A stretch of 64,000 bases of DNA from Bacillus benzoevorans (GTDB taxonomy: Bacteria; Bacillota; Bacilli; Bacillales; Cytobacillaceae): positions 94,843 through 158,842 of the forward strand of contig NZ_JACHGK010000012.1 of NCBI RefSeq assembly GCF_014207535.1, written 5' to 3'. Of the stretch, positions 9,100 to 16,551 are shown piece after piece (the first letter of the stretch is position 1; the number at the start of each line of letters is the position of its first letter). Both the position numbers and the translations under genes were made by a program. Below the pieces are notes generated by a model. It made no database searches. It worked only from the letters and a program-made list of their open reading frames with translations, and had not been told where the DNA came from.

Positions 9100-9396
9100 A
9101 TGGCAGTGACAGAAGCCTATGTTGGTATGGATTTAGATACAAGCGGCGGATCCATTGTGACAGCGATCATTTCCGCGATTGAAGAAGATAATGAAGGAGT
9201 TATCGTGGAAGACTATATGGTCTATAAAAAGGTAAAATCCCCCAGGAAAATGGTGTTAAACCGGGAAACGGTAGAAGAGCATCTCGGGGCTGATTTTGAC
9301 ATGGATCAATTACACATTTACATGTCATCCTGTTTTGGATTTATCACCGATTGGGATGAAGAGCAGATCACGATTGAATGGACAGAAGCAGAATAA
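9100..9396 (+). CDS. Phenol hydroxylase effector/coupling protein (DmpM/MmoB family)
   Basis: Small cofactor-free regulatory protein of 98 aa that docks on the hydroxylase and tunes oxygen activation. The MmoB/DmpM fold is recognisable from the N-terminal YVGMDLDTSGGSIVTAIISA segment and the following acidic beta-rich body (EDNEGVIVEDYMVYKKV). It lies 23 nt after the beta subunit with an AAGGGAG site. Its stop codon is followed after 14 nt by the alpha gene. Its place between beta and alpha is the same as dmpM in the Pseudomonas operon. Confidence 0.87.
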   Translation: MAVTEAYVGMDLDTSGGSIVTAIISAIEEDNEGVIVEDYMVYKKVKSPRKMVLNRETVEEHLGADFDMDQLHIYMSSCFGFITDWDEEQITIEWTEAE

Positions 9397-9410
9397 GGAG
9401 GCAAAGAATA

Positions 9411-10913
9411 ATGGCAAAATTAGGAATTAAAGAAAAATATCATGCAATGACAAGGGATTTAATGTGGGATCCGCAAAATTATGATAAAAAAGTAGTCTAT
9501 CCTTTGATTGAAAAAGAAGGAATCATCCTGAAGGACCCAAGCAGATGGGAAGACCCGTTTCGCATGGCCTACAACCAATATGTCAAGATCCAATCAGAGA
9601 AGGATGGCATTTATCATTCAGTCCGCAATGCTTTTGAAGCAAACGATGGTCATGCAAAAGTAGTCGATTCCCGCTGGTATGAAGGGGTAAAATTATTTGC
9701 CGTTAACGTGCAGCCGGGCGAATATCAAGCTCACCGCTTAATGGCTTATATTGGGCGCCATATTCCAATTGAAGCGATTCGCTTTGCGACCTTTAATCAA
9801 GCGATTGATGAGCTGCGCCATGCACAAATTGAAATTAAACATTACGCCCATATGAGTAAGCAAATGGACGGGCTGCATAATATTCCTCGTACATCGCAAA
9901 ACCTATGGGTGAATACGGTCGTTAAATCATTCTTTGATGATGCGATGACTGCAGGTCCGTTTGAGGCACTTATCGCCATTTCGTTCTCATTTGAGTATGT
10001 ATTTACCAATATTCTGTTTTTACCGTTTGCTTCTTCGGCTGGAGCAGTAGGGGATGAAAACTTTGCCGCAGTAGGGAAAACGGTGCAATCCGATGAATCC
10101 AGGCATATGGCATTAGGAATGGCTGCGCTGAAAATGCTTCTTGAAGAAGATGAGCGCAATGTTCCAATTATCCAGGGATGGCTTGATAAGTGGTATTGGA
10201 GAGCATACCGTATGTTCTGTGTACTGGCTGCCCTTGTCGATTATTACCCGCGCATCCGTCCAATCTCATGGAAGCAAGCGTTTGAAACTTATATTGAAGA
10301 ACAGGTATTTAATGGCTTATTTAAAGATTTGAAAAAATACGGCATCCGTCTGCCAAAATTTGCCCAAGATAGCATCAAAGAAAAAGAAACCTATTCTCAT
10401 TCGGTGATGCGCCTGCTTGATCAATACAAAGTGGCCAATCCTTATCGGGTATTTACACTCCAGCCGGATGACTATGAGTGGCTGTCGAAAGAATATCCGA
10501 TGTTTGAACAGCATTATGCATCATTTTTCCATAATAACGATGAGGACATCCATGCGAATAGTCATCCTGGTCTTCCGGCTGTTTGTTCTGTATGTCAGGT
10601 TCCGGCAGAATTTCCGAATCCGGATAATATGCTAGAGCTGTTGACACAGTACAGTGAATACAAGGGAAAAACGTATATGACTTGTTCACCGGGATGTAAA
10701 CATATTTTTGATAACGAGCCTGAAAAATACAGCCAATTCTGGTGGCCGGCAGAAGCATATTTAGGTGGAGAATTTGGCGAGGATCCAATCGCCGGAATGT
10801 TTAAATATACCGGGTTAACTCCGGAAGAAACGGGTGAGCACTATACATCAAGGGATCATGCCCGTTGGTTAGAGCACCGCAGACATTTAGGATTGGACAA
10901 GATATATTTCTAA
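9411..10913 (+). CDS. Phenol hydroxylase alpha subunit, diiron catalytic chain (DmpN-like)
   Basis: Catalytic subunit that hydroxylates phenol or a related aromatic with O2, 500 aa. All six carboxylate/His ligands of the diiron centre are present: Glu104, Glu134, His137, Glu195, Glu229, His232. Two ExxH motifs are visible (DELRHAQ and DESRHMAL). A C-terminal YHS-type domain carries CSVC (392-395) and CSPGC (425-429), as in DmpN. The length matches the family. The start at 9411 follows AAGGAGG by 9 nt. It is the third gene of the operon. The exact substrate (phenol, toluene or another ring) cannot be told from sequence, but the sensor gene upstream favours phenols. Confidence 0.92.
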   Translation: MAKLGIKEKYHAMTRDLMWDPQNYDKKVVYPLIEKEGIILKDPSRWEDPFRMAYNQYVKIQSEKDGIYHSVRNAFEANDGHAKVVDSRWYEGVKLFAVNVQPGEYQAHRLMAYIGRHIPIEAIRFATFNQAIDELRHAQIEIKHYAHMSKQMDGLHNIPRTSQNLWVNTVVKSFFDDAMTAGPFEALIAISFSFEYVFTNILFLPFASSAGAVGDENFAAVGKTVQSDESRHMALGMAALKMLLEEDERNVPIIQGWLDKWYWRAYRMFCVLAALVDYYPRIRPISWKQAFETYIEEQVFNGLFKDLKKYGIRLPKFAQDSIKEKETYSHSVMRLLDQYKVANPYRVFTLQPDDYEWLSKEYPMFEQHYASFFHNNDEDIHANSHPGLPAVCSVCQVPAEFPNPDNMLELLTQYSEYKGKTYMTCSPGCKHIFDNEPEKYSQFWWPAEAYLGGEFGEDPIAGMFKYTGLTPEETGEHYTSRDHARWLEHRRHLGLDKIYF

Positions 10914-10942
10914 AAAGTGTAAATGGAATAGGAGGAATTTAA

Positions 10943-11221
10943 ATGGCAAACTATTTAAAGCATGAAAATCAACTAATTGTTTGGCATGTCATGAGACGAG
11001 AAACAGAACAGAATCGTAGTAATATTGGATTGCCAACTCATTATGATATGACAACGAATGAATTGCTGAAGGCCTGTTTGGACACCTATCAGGCCGATAA
11101 AGGAAAAAACTACCGTTTCGTATTTAAACGAGAAAATGGTGATGTTGAAATCCCATTAGATAAAACGTTAAAAGAAGCAGGGTTTCGCAATGGAGATTTT
11201 TTAGAAATCATTGCGGTTTAA
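10943..11221 (+). CDS. Phenol hydroxylase gamma subunit-like protein (DmpO/P4 type)
   Basis: A 92-aa protein in the position of dmpO. The C-terminal half (YRFVFKRENGDVEIPLDKTLKEAGFRNGDFLEIIAV) looks like the ubiquitin-like end of phenol hydroxylase P4 and TmoB proteins. It is shorter than the 118-aa DmpO, and the N-terminal part shows little similarity that I can recall. It is preceded by AGGAGG 29 nt after the alpha stop and followed by a strong terminator. The operon therefore ends without a P5 (DmpP) reductase. The gamma assignment rests on position plus the C-terminal fold. Confidence 0.7.
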   Translation: MANYLKHENQLIVWHVMRRETEQNRSNIGLPTHYDMTTNELLKACLDTYQADKGKNYRFVFKRENGDVEIPLDKTLKEAGFRNGDFLEIIAV

Positions 11222-11252
11222 CTAGTCGGAACTTTCAAAAATGATACCCTTG

Positions 11253-11290
11253 AGGCGGCCTCGTGATTCATGTGAGGCCGCCTTTTATTG
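11253..11290 (+). terminator. Terminator of the phenol hydroxylase operon
   Basis: A 10-bp GC-rich perfect stem (AGGCGGCCTC with GAGGCCGCCT, 11253-11262 and 11274-11283) followed by TTTATT. Confidence 0.85.
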
Positions 11291-11308
11291 AACAAAGGGG
11301 GAAATTAG

Positions 11309-11621
11309 ATGGCAAGAATCATGCGCATGGGACGCATTGAATTAAAGTATTAGATTTAGAGAAATCAGTAGATTACTATACAAATGTGATCGGGCTTGAA
11401 GAAACTGGCCGTGTTGGCGACAGCGTCTATTTTAAGGCTTGGGATGAATACGATCATCATTCTTTGATTTTAACAAAAGCAAAAAGTGCCGGTGTAGCTT
11501 ATGTAGCCTTTAAAGTGGAGATGCTCGATGACTTAGCTTACTATGAAAGCAAGTAGAGCGATCCGGCTGCACAACTACACGTATCTCCAACCATACGAGA
11601 TTAGCAGAAGGAGAAGCAATA
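11309..11621 (+). pseudogene. Catechol 2,3-dioxygenase remnant (frameshifted and truncated)
   Basis: The N-terminal third of an extradiol dioxygenase, broken in three frames. Frame 1 begins with ATG at 11309 behind AAAGGGGG and reads MARIMRMGRIELK, then stops at 11351. Frame 2 resumes at 11347 with VLDLEKSVDYYTNVIGLEE and runs through WDEYDHHSLILTKA to a stop at 11554. Frame 3 resumes at 11556 with the conserved TRLAEGEAI segment and loses similarity after 11621. Single-base losses near 11346 and 11554 explain the shifts. The iron-binding C-terminal domain is absent. Intact homologues are about 300 aa. It would have performed meta-cleavage of the catechol made by the hydroxylase. Confidence 0.82.
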
Positions 11622-11647
11622 ATGGTTGAGATGATAGCAGAGGATCG

Positions 11648-11675
11648 AAGCAGATCTTCTGCTTTTTATGTTTTT
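11648..11675 (+). terminator. Possible terminator behind the dioxygenase remnant
   Basis: Stem AAGCAGA-TCT-TCTGCTT followed by TTTATGTTTTTT. The rest of the gap up to 11858 shows no gene. Confidence 0.45.
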
Positions 11676-11858
11676 TGCTTTTTTGCAGGAGATTCGGACA
11701 GAATAGAGCTTGGAAAGAGAAAAGCTGTCCGAATACATAACACTTGCTTGCAAAACAGCTTCGCACATATAATAGTTGAGTTGGCAGGAAGGAATTAGAA
11801 TTTGGAAGATACAAGGGCTGCCTCTGCACACGACCTTGGCATTTGAAGGAGTAGAAGG

Positions 11859-12437
11859 ATGAAAAGTATTTTACGTAATTTTGTAAAAGGGGTTTTAACG
11901 ATTGTCCCCATTGTTCTAGTTATTTTCGTCATTTATAAAATATTTATGTTTCTTGACGGAATTCTTGGCAGTTTCTTAAAACCGTTTTTGCATGATGATT
12001 ATATCCCTGGTTTCGGTCTATTGTTTACGTTTGTTTTGATTTCCGTATTGGGATGGATGTCGACGAAGTTTATTACGGGGAGGATCCTCCGCATTGTTGA
12101 CAGACTTCTGGAAAAAATACCGTTAGTCAAAACGCTTTATTCCGTGATTAAAGATACCATCCATTCATTTTTCGGGGAGAAAAAATCATTTTCGAAGGTG
12201 GCGATTATCACGATTCCCGGAACAGAAGTAAAAACGATCGGCTTTATTACTTCCGAAGATTTGGAAAGCTTCTATAATCCGTTAAAAGATCATGTGGCCA
12301 TCTATATCCAGCAGACATTCCAAATTGCCGGGATGACTTTTTTAATTCCCAAGGAAAAAGTAGAAATTATCGATGTGAAGCCGGAAGATGCGATGAAATT
12401 TATTCTTTCCGGAGGGATGACATCAACGAAAGAGTGA
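11859..12437 (+). CDS. DUF502 family membrane protein
   Basis: Integral membrane protein of 192 aa with two N-terminal transmembrane segments (about residues 8-30 and 50-72). A cytoplasmic or extracellular domain of about 110 residues follows. The sequence LLEKIPLVKTLYSVIKDTIHSFFGEKKSFSKVAII is the DUF502 hallmark. GGAGTAGAAGG precedes the ATG. It stands alone, with unrelated genes on both sides. No biochemical function is established for the family, so none is given here. Confidence 0.85.
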   Translation: MKSILRNFVKGVLTIVPIVLVIFVIYKIFMFLDGILGSFLKPFLHDDYIPGFGLLFTFVLISVLGWMSTKFITGRILRIVDRLLEKIPLVKTLYSVIKDTIHSFFGEKKSFSKVAIITIPGTEVKTIGFITSEDLESFYNPLKDHVAIYIQQTFQIAGMTFLIPKEKVEIIDVKPEDAMKFILSGGMTSTKE

Positions 12438-12528
12438 AGGTAAGAGGTATGTTCTCTCCATTTATTGGCAGAGGAGATGCCTCTTTTTAAAGGCATTTGA
12501 ACGGATTTTTAGAAAAGACGAAATCTGA

Positions 12529-12696
12529 GCAAAAGTCGACGATATATACTTCAAAGTCGATGATAAACGTCAGAAAGGGTCCGCCATTAAGAAAACGGAA
12601 CAATATTATAAGCAAATACAGAAGATAGCATGTGAAACAAATTCATTTCAACCGTACATGCGCCATTATTTGGATTCAATATGTAAAAATTATTAA
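12529..12696 (+). other. Possible remnant of a coding sequence in the gap after the DUF502 gene
   Basis: A frame is open from a stop at 12526 to TAA at 12694 with protein-like composition (KKTEQYYKQIQ, YMRHYLDSICKNY). It has no start codon or ribosome site at its beginning. I do not recognise it. It may be the decayed 3' end of a gene, or chance. Confidence 0.25.
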
Positions 12697-12756
12697 GAGG
12701 GCTCCATTTTTACTAAACAGAGCCTGTCCTAAAGTGGTGCAAATCCCAAATATTGC

Positions 12757-13407
12757 TCAAAATCCAAGTATCTCCCTGACACTCGCTACATAGGTCTGGC
12801 TTACGGTTAATTCTGGAGTGTCCGGCAGCTTTAGCTTTAGATTTAAGTTGGAAGATAAATCGCGGGAAAAATGCTGGATAAAAGCAATATTGACAATAAA
12901 GGAACGGTGAATCCGGATGAATGTACCAGGCAGCCTTTCCTCAAGCACTCTCAGTGTTTGAATCGTGCTGTACTTGCCCTTGTCGGTATAAAACCATGTT
13001 TTCTTTTGGTGGCTTTCAATATAAGCAATTTCTGCAACAGGGGTTGGTGTCCAAAACTCTCCCTGCTTTCCTGTTAGGTAGGAAAGGGGACCTGCTTTTT
13101 CTAATGAAAAGGAAGGGGGAAGAATGATGGTTACAGCACCGTGAAAGCCGATTTGGTTTTCGATTGGATATCCGACACCGTAATAAGGGATGCCGAATAC
13201 AGTCTCCGGCACCAAAAATTCAACCCGGTCCTGCTCTTTAATCACCCGCTCAGCGACACTCCCCGCAGGGATTGGCTGTCCGGGCCGAATTTTTATATCA
13301 TGAATACCGGAAATGTAATCTATGTATTGGGATTTATCGGCAATGGCAATAGAGGCTTCAGGCGGGACCCAATCTTTCATGAATTTGTTCAGCTCAAGAG
13401 TATTCAT
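12757..13407 (-). CDS. LytTR-type DNA-binding regulator
   Basis: A 216-aa protein with a C-terminal LytTR domain of about 100 residues: the segment VAEIAYIESHQKKTWFYTDKG, then LEERLPGTFIRIHRSFIVN. The N-terminal 110 residues (EASIAIADKSQYIDYI, GIHDIKIRPGQPIPAGS) look PAS-like and probably sense a small signal. There is no receiver domain, so it is not a classical response regulator. I prefer the ATG at 13407 because a TATAAT box lies near 13447 and AGAAGGA lies between them, although the spacing is long. TTG at 13440 and GTG at 13422 are alternatives. The target genes are unknown; the gene stands alone. Confidence 0.85.
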   Translation of the reverse strand: MNTLELNKFMKDWVPPEASIAIADKSQYIDYISGIHDIKIRPGQPIPAGSVAERVIKEQDRVEFLVPETVFGIPYYGVGYPIENQIGFHGAVTIILPPSFSLEKAGPLSYLTGKQGEFWTPTPVAEIAYIESHQKKTWFYTDKGKYSTIQTLRVLEERLPGTFIRIHRSFIVNIAFIQHFSRDLSSNLNLKLKLPDTPELTVSQTYVASVREILGF

Positions 13408-13579
13408 CGTTTGAGTTTTCACATCCTTCTGAATATTCAATCTACATTATAACGAAAATCTTGTTCTATTTCCACAGGATCCGCTTCATCGGAAAATATT
13501 CCGTTCTATCCTTTTTTTTAGACATCTAAACATCATCGTTATATAATTAATGACAAGAAGCAACACGAAATAACTTGAT

Positions 13580-13593
13580 TGAAAGCGCTTTCC
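13580..13593. promoter_or_regulatory. Candidate cre site
   Basis: TGAAAGCGCTTTCC matches the cre consensus except at the last base, and its core GAAAGCGCTTTC is a perfect palindrome. It lies between the LytTR gene and the small protein/adk pair. The rest of 13441-13841 shows no gene, only AT-rich sequence. Confidence 0.45.
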
Positions 13594-13841
13594 TCATCGT
13601 TTGAAACCAAACTGCAAGACAAGAAAACCTTCCAAAAGAGGATGTCCATCCCATGATTGATTTGTTCCAGTATTCAAAATACTTCAAGGCTTAGTAGTTT
13701 CCTTATACATCTAGGTATACTTCTCCAGCAGCTAATGTCATTCTCTTGGTTGGAAGATCTGTTTAACCTCGGTCTATTAAAGGACAGAAGTTAAAACGAT
13801 TTGCTTATTCTTGATTATGAATGGATAAGGGGGAAATGAAT

Positions 13842-13991
13842 ATGTACTACATTATGTATGGGAAAGAAGATATCATTTGTGAAAATTTCGACCTGGTGAT
13901 GGACAAAATCGTCGAGGGCTGGAAGTTATATGGATATTCAGACAGTAAACAGCTGGCTGAATCATTATTGCATGAATGTGAACATTATTAG
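13842..13991 (+). CDS. Small protein of unknown function (49 aa)
   Basis: Short acidic protein beginning MYYIMYGKEDIICENF and ending in HECEHY. An AAGGGGG site lies 7 nt before the ATG, and it ends 46 nt before the adenylate kinase start, so the two are probably cotranscribed. I do not recognise the family. The amphipathic composition with several aromatic residues and a CEHY end is consistent with a small folded protein, but nothing more can be said. Confidence 0.5.
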   Translation: MYYIMYGKEDIICENFDLVMDKIVEGWKLYGYSDSKQLAESLLHECEHY

Positions 13992-14037
13992 AGTTCATGA
14001 TGATATAGATAAAAATGACAAAAGGAGAATTAAAACG

Positions 14038-14703
14038 ATGAATTTATTATTGATGGGACTGCCGGGGGCAGGCAAAGGGACACAAGCAGAACGAATGAGA
14101 GAAAAATTTGACATTCCGCATATCTCAACAGGGGACATGTTCCGTGCAGCAATTAAAGAAGGAACTACACTTGGAATAAAGGCAAAGGAGTTTATGGATG
14201 CAGGGAACTTAGTGCCGGATGAAGTCACAATAGGAATTGTGCGCGAACGTTTGGCCAAGGATGATTGCGGGAAAGGGTTTTTACTTGATGGTTTTCCAAG
14301 AACAACGGCACAAGCTGAGGCACTTGAACAAATATTAGCCGATACGGGACGGACGATCCACTTTGTGCTGAACATTGATGTGGCAGAAAAAGAGCTGCTG
14401 GCCAGATTAACAGGAAGGCGTATTTGCCGCAGCTGCGGTGGAACCTATCATATTATATTCAATCCGGTAAATGTGGAGGGAGTATGTGATAAATGCGGCG
14501 GCGAACTTTATCAGCGTGATGATGACAATGAAAAAACGGTTGCAACGCGACTGCAGGTCAATATCCGGCAGCAGCAGCCGCTTCTTGATTTTTATCAGGA
14601 AAAGGGATATTTACGTCATATTGAAGGCTCGCAGCATATTGACAATGTCTTTAAGGAAATTGAAGAGGTTCTTTGCCAGGCAGTGGCTAAGGAAAATAAA
14701 TAA
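14038..14703 (+). CDS. adk: Adenylate kinase, extra copy outside the ribosomal operon
   Basis: Interconverts ATP plus AMP with two ADP in the cytoplasm, 221 aa. The P-loop GLPGAGKGT is at residues 7-15. The AMP-binding STGDMFR (31-37) and LLDGFPRT (83-90) motifs are intact. The LID domain carries a Cys4 zinc site (Cys131, Cys134, Cys151, Cys154), usual in Gram-positive enzymes. I place the start at 14038 behind AAAGGAG; an upstream in-frame ATG at 13930 has no site. The normal bacillus adk lies between secY and map in the ribosomal protein cluster. This one has no such neighbours, so it is probably a second copy. Confidence 0.92.
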   Translation: MNLLLMGLPGAGKGTQAERMREKFDIPHISTGDMFRAAIKEGTTLGIKAKEFMDAGNLVPDEVTIGIVRERLAKDDCGKGFLLDGFPRTTAQAEALEQILADTGRTIHFVLNIDVAEKELLARLTGRRICRSCGGTYHIIFNPVNVEGVCDKCGGELYQRDDDNEKTVATRLQVNIRQQQPLLDFYQEKGYLRHIEGSQHIDNVFKEIEEVLCQAVAKENK

Positions 14704-14723
14704 TTCATTTGTGACATCCCAGG

Positions 14724-14775
14724 AAAGCATGTATATTCAGCGTCAAATTTGCTGAATATACATGCTTTTATTTTA
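14724..14775. terminator. Bidirectional terminator between adk and spoVAF
   Basis: An 18-bp stem (AAAGCATGTATATTCAGC with its complement) with a short loop and TTTTATTTT on the plus strand, between convergent genes. Confidence 0.85.
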
Positions 14776-16236
14776 CCTGTCCGGATCCTGTGGATGAAGC
14801 ACACGCGGGCGGCGGTTCTTTAATGGAATCGGGGTCCGGATTAGAACATCACGGAATGCCTTGATATTAAACGGGATAAACGGCCATAAGTATGGGACAC
14901 CAAAGGATTGCATCCGTACGAGGAAGAAAACAAACAAAATCGTACCGACAACATACCCGGGAGAACCGAACAAGGCTGTGACAAGCAATAAGGCGATCCG
15001 AATTAATCGGTTAGCCAGGCTTAATTCATAACTCGGAGTAGCGAATGTTCCAATCGCAGCAATTGAAAAGTAGAGAATGACCTCATTCGTAAATAAGCCT
15101 ACTTCAACCGCAACCTGCCCGATCATTAAGGCGGCTACTAAACCAAGGGCTGTTGCCAGGGAGGTTGGAGTGTGAATCGCAGCCATCCGCAGCATATCAA
15201 GACCGACTTCTACTAATAAAAACTGCACTAGCAATGGGATCTGGCCTTTGTCATTTGGTCCGATAAAATCAAGACCGTTCGGCAGCAGCTCTGGTTCAAT
15301 ATTGAATAAATACCAAAGCGGGAGAATAAATATCGAGGCAATTACCGCTAAATAGCGGACAAATCTTAAATAAGCACCGCTTAATGGTTTATTCCGGTAT
15401 TCTTCGGCATGCTGCAAATGATGCCAAAAGGTGACCGGCGTAATCATGGCCGATGGCGAGCCGTCAACAAAGATGATGACATGACCTTCAAACAGGTGTG
15501 ACGCCGCCGTATCGGGCCGTTCCGTATAGCGGATCACCGGGAAAGGATTCCAAAAGCCGCCTGAAATATACTCATCTATCGTTTTTTCGGCCATTGGCAG
15601 GCCATCCGTGTCGATTTTAGAAAGCTTGTCTTTCATTTTTTCGACCATATTCATATCGACAATATCCTCAATATAACAGATCACAATATCGGTTTTGGAG
15701 CGCCGCCCAAGCTGCATAAACTCCATTCTTAAAGAACGATCCCTGATTCTTCTTCTTGTTAAGGCCGTATTAAAGACAATGGTCTCGACAAAGCCGTCAC
15801 GGGAACCACGCACGACCCTTTCTGTATCTGGTTCTTCCGGCCCGCGGACAGGATAAGTACGAGCATCAATCATAATCACTTGATCGATTCCGTCAACGAC
15901 GAGAGCAGTGGGACCTGAAAGCACACCATCGACCACTTCGTTTAAATTATCCTGGGTGCTAATCTCCACATACGGGATATAGGTTTTAAGCAATTTTTCC
16001 AGGGTGTCCGGTTCAATTTCTTCCTTTTTTACTTTAGTAAAAAACTTCATTAGCAAATGGAGCAGGTCATCTTTGACCAGACCGTCGACAAGAAAAAGCG
16101 CCATTTTCGTTTCCGCATACTCAAGTTCCAATTGAATAATATCAAAGCTTTTACCAACGCCCAGCTCTTTATGTAAATACGCAACATTTTCTTCAATATT
16201 CGGTTTGACCGCTTCCTTTTCCATTAATTTTTCCAT
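14773..16236 (-). CDS. spoVAF: Stage V sporulation protein AF (GerA family membrane protein)
   Basis: Protein of 487 aa of the GerA family. A long N-terminal hydrophilic domain carries the SpoVAF-specific stretch DARTYPVRGPEEPDTERV / RGSRDGFVETIVFNTAL. A C-terminal membrane domain of about five helices runs from residue 295. SpoVAF sits in the spore inner membrane and acts with FigP as an ion channel that amplifies germination. In B. subtilis it ends the spoVA operon. Here it is preceded only by a 96-aa protein and an MFS gene, so it is separated from spoVAA-AE. Synthesis in the forespore under sigma-G would be expected, but I found no convincing promoter. Confidence 0.88.
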   Translation of the reverse strand: MEKLMEKEAVKPNIEENVAYLHKELGVGKSFDIIQLELEYAETKMALFLVDGLVKDDLLHLLMKFFTKVKKEEIEPDTLEKLLKTYIPYVEISTQDNLNEVVDGVLSGPTALVVDGIDQVIMIDARTYPVRGPEEPDTERVVRGSRDGFVETIVFNTALTRRRIRDRSLRMEFMQLGRRSKTDIVICYIEDIVDMNMVEKMKDKLSKIDTDGLPMAEKTIDEYISGGFWNPFPVIRYTERPDTAASHLFEGHVIIFVDGSPSAMITPVTFWHHLQHAEEYRNKPLSGAYLRFVRYLAVIASIFILPLWYLFNIEPELLPNGLDFIGPNDKGQIPLLVQFLLVEVGLDMLRMAAIHTPTSLATALGLVAALMIGQVAVEVGLFTNEVILYFSIAAIGTFATPSYELSLANRLIRIALLLVTALFGSPGYVVGTILFVFFLVRMQSFGVPYLWPFIPFNIKAFRDVLIRTPIPLKNRRPRVLHPQDPDR

Positions 16237-16252
16237 AATTCACCTCCGAATA

Positions 16253-16543
16253 TTATTCATTCTCCTCCTCATCATTCAGCTTAATTTTTTCACAGCCGAC
16301 ATACTGACAGGAGTAAATGTCCATTCCTCCTTTTGCCTTAGCCAGCCCTTTTAAATAAGGAGTCAACAAATCTTTAAAATCTTCTCGTACCCCTCGTTCC
16401 TCCAAAATCCCGTATACATAGATTTTTTTTTCGTCAAATAACAGGGAAACGGTTCCGACCGCTTTTTGTGCAGAATCTACTACATTTAATACTTCAAAAT
16501 GAGGGGTAATGACCTCGGGTGAAAAGTATATTTGCACGTTCAC
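16253..16543 (-). CDS. Protein of unknown function cotranscribed with spoVAF (96 aa)
   Basis: A 96-aa soluble protein with alternating hydrophobic beta-like segments (TVSLLFDEKKIYVYGILEERG). Two Cys lie near the end (IYSCQYVGCEKIKL), followed by an acidic tail. It ends 16 nt before spoVAF and starts 8 nt after the MFS gene, so all three form one operon. I do not recognise a family. The tight link to spoVAF suggests a spore-related role, perhaps as a partner of the germination protein. Confidence 0.65.
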   Translation of the reverse strand: MNVQIYFSPEVITPHFEVLNVVDSAQKAVGTVSLLFDEKKIYVYGILEERGVREDFKDLLTPYLKGLAKAKGGMDIYSCQYVGCEKIKLNDEEENE

Positions 16544-16551
16544 CGGCTCCT

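Noticed and set aside
13930..14037. N-terminal extension of the adenylate kinase frame
   Set aside because: The frame is open from 13930, but AAAGGAG and the conserved N-terminus MNLLLMGLPGAGKGT place the start at 14038. The upstream part overlaps the 49-aa gene in another frame.
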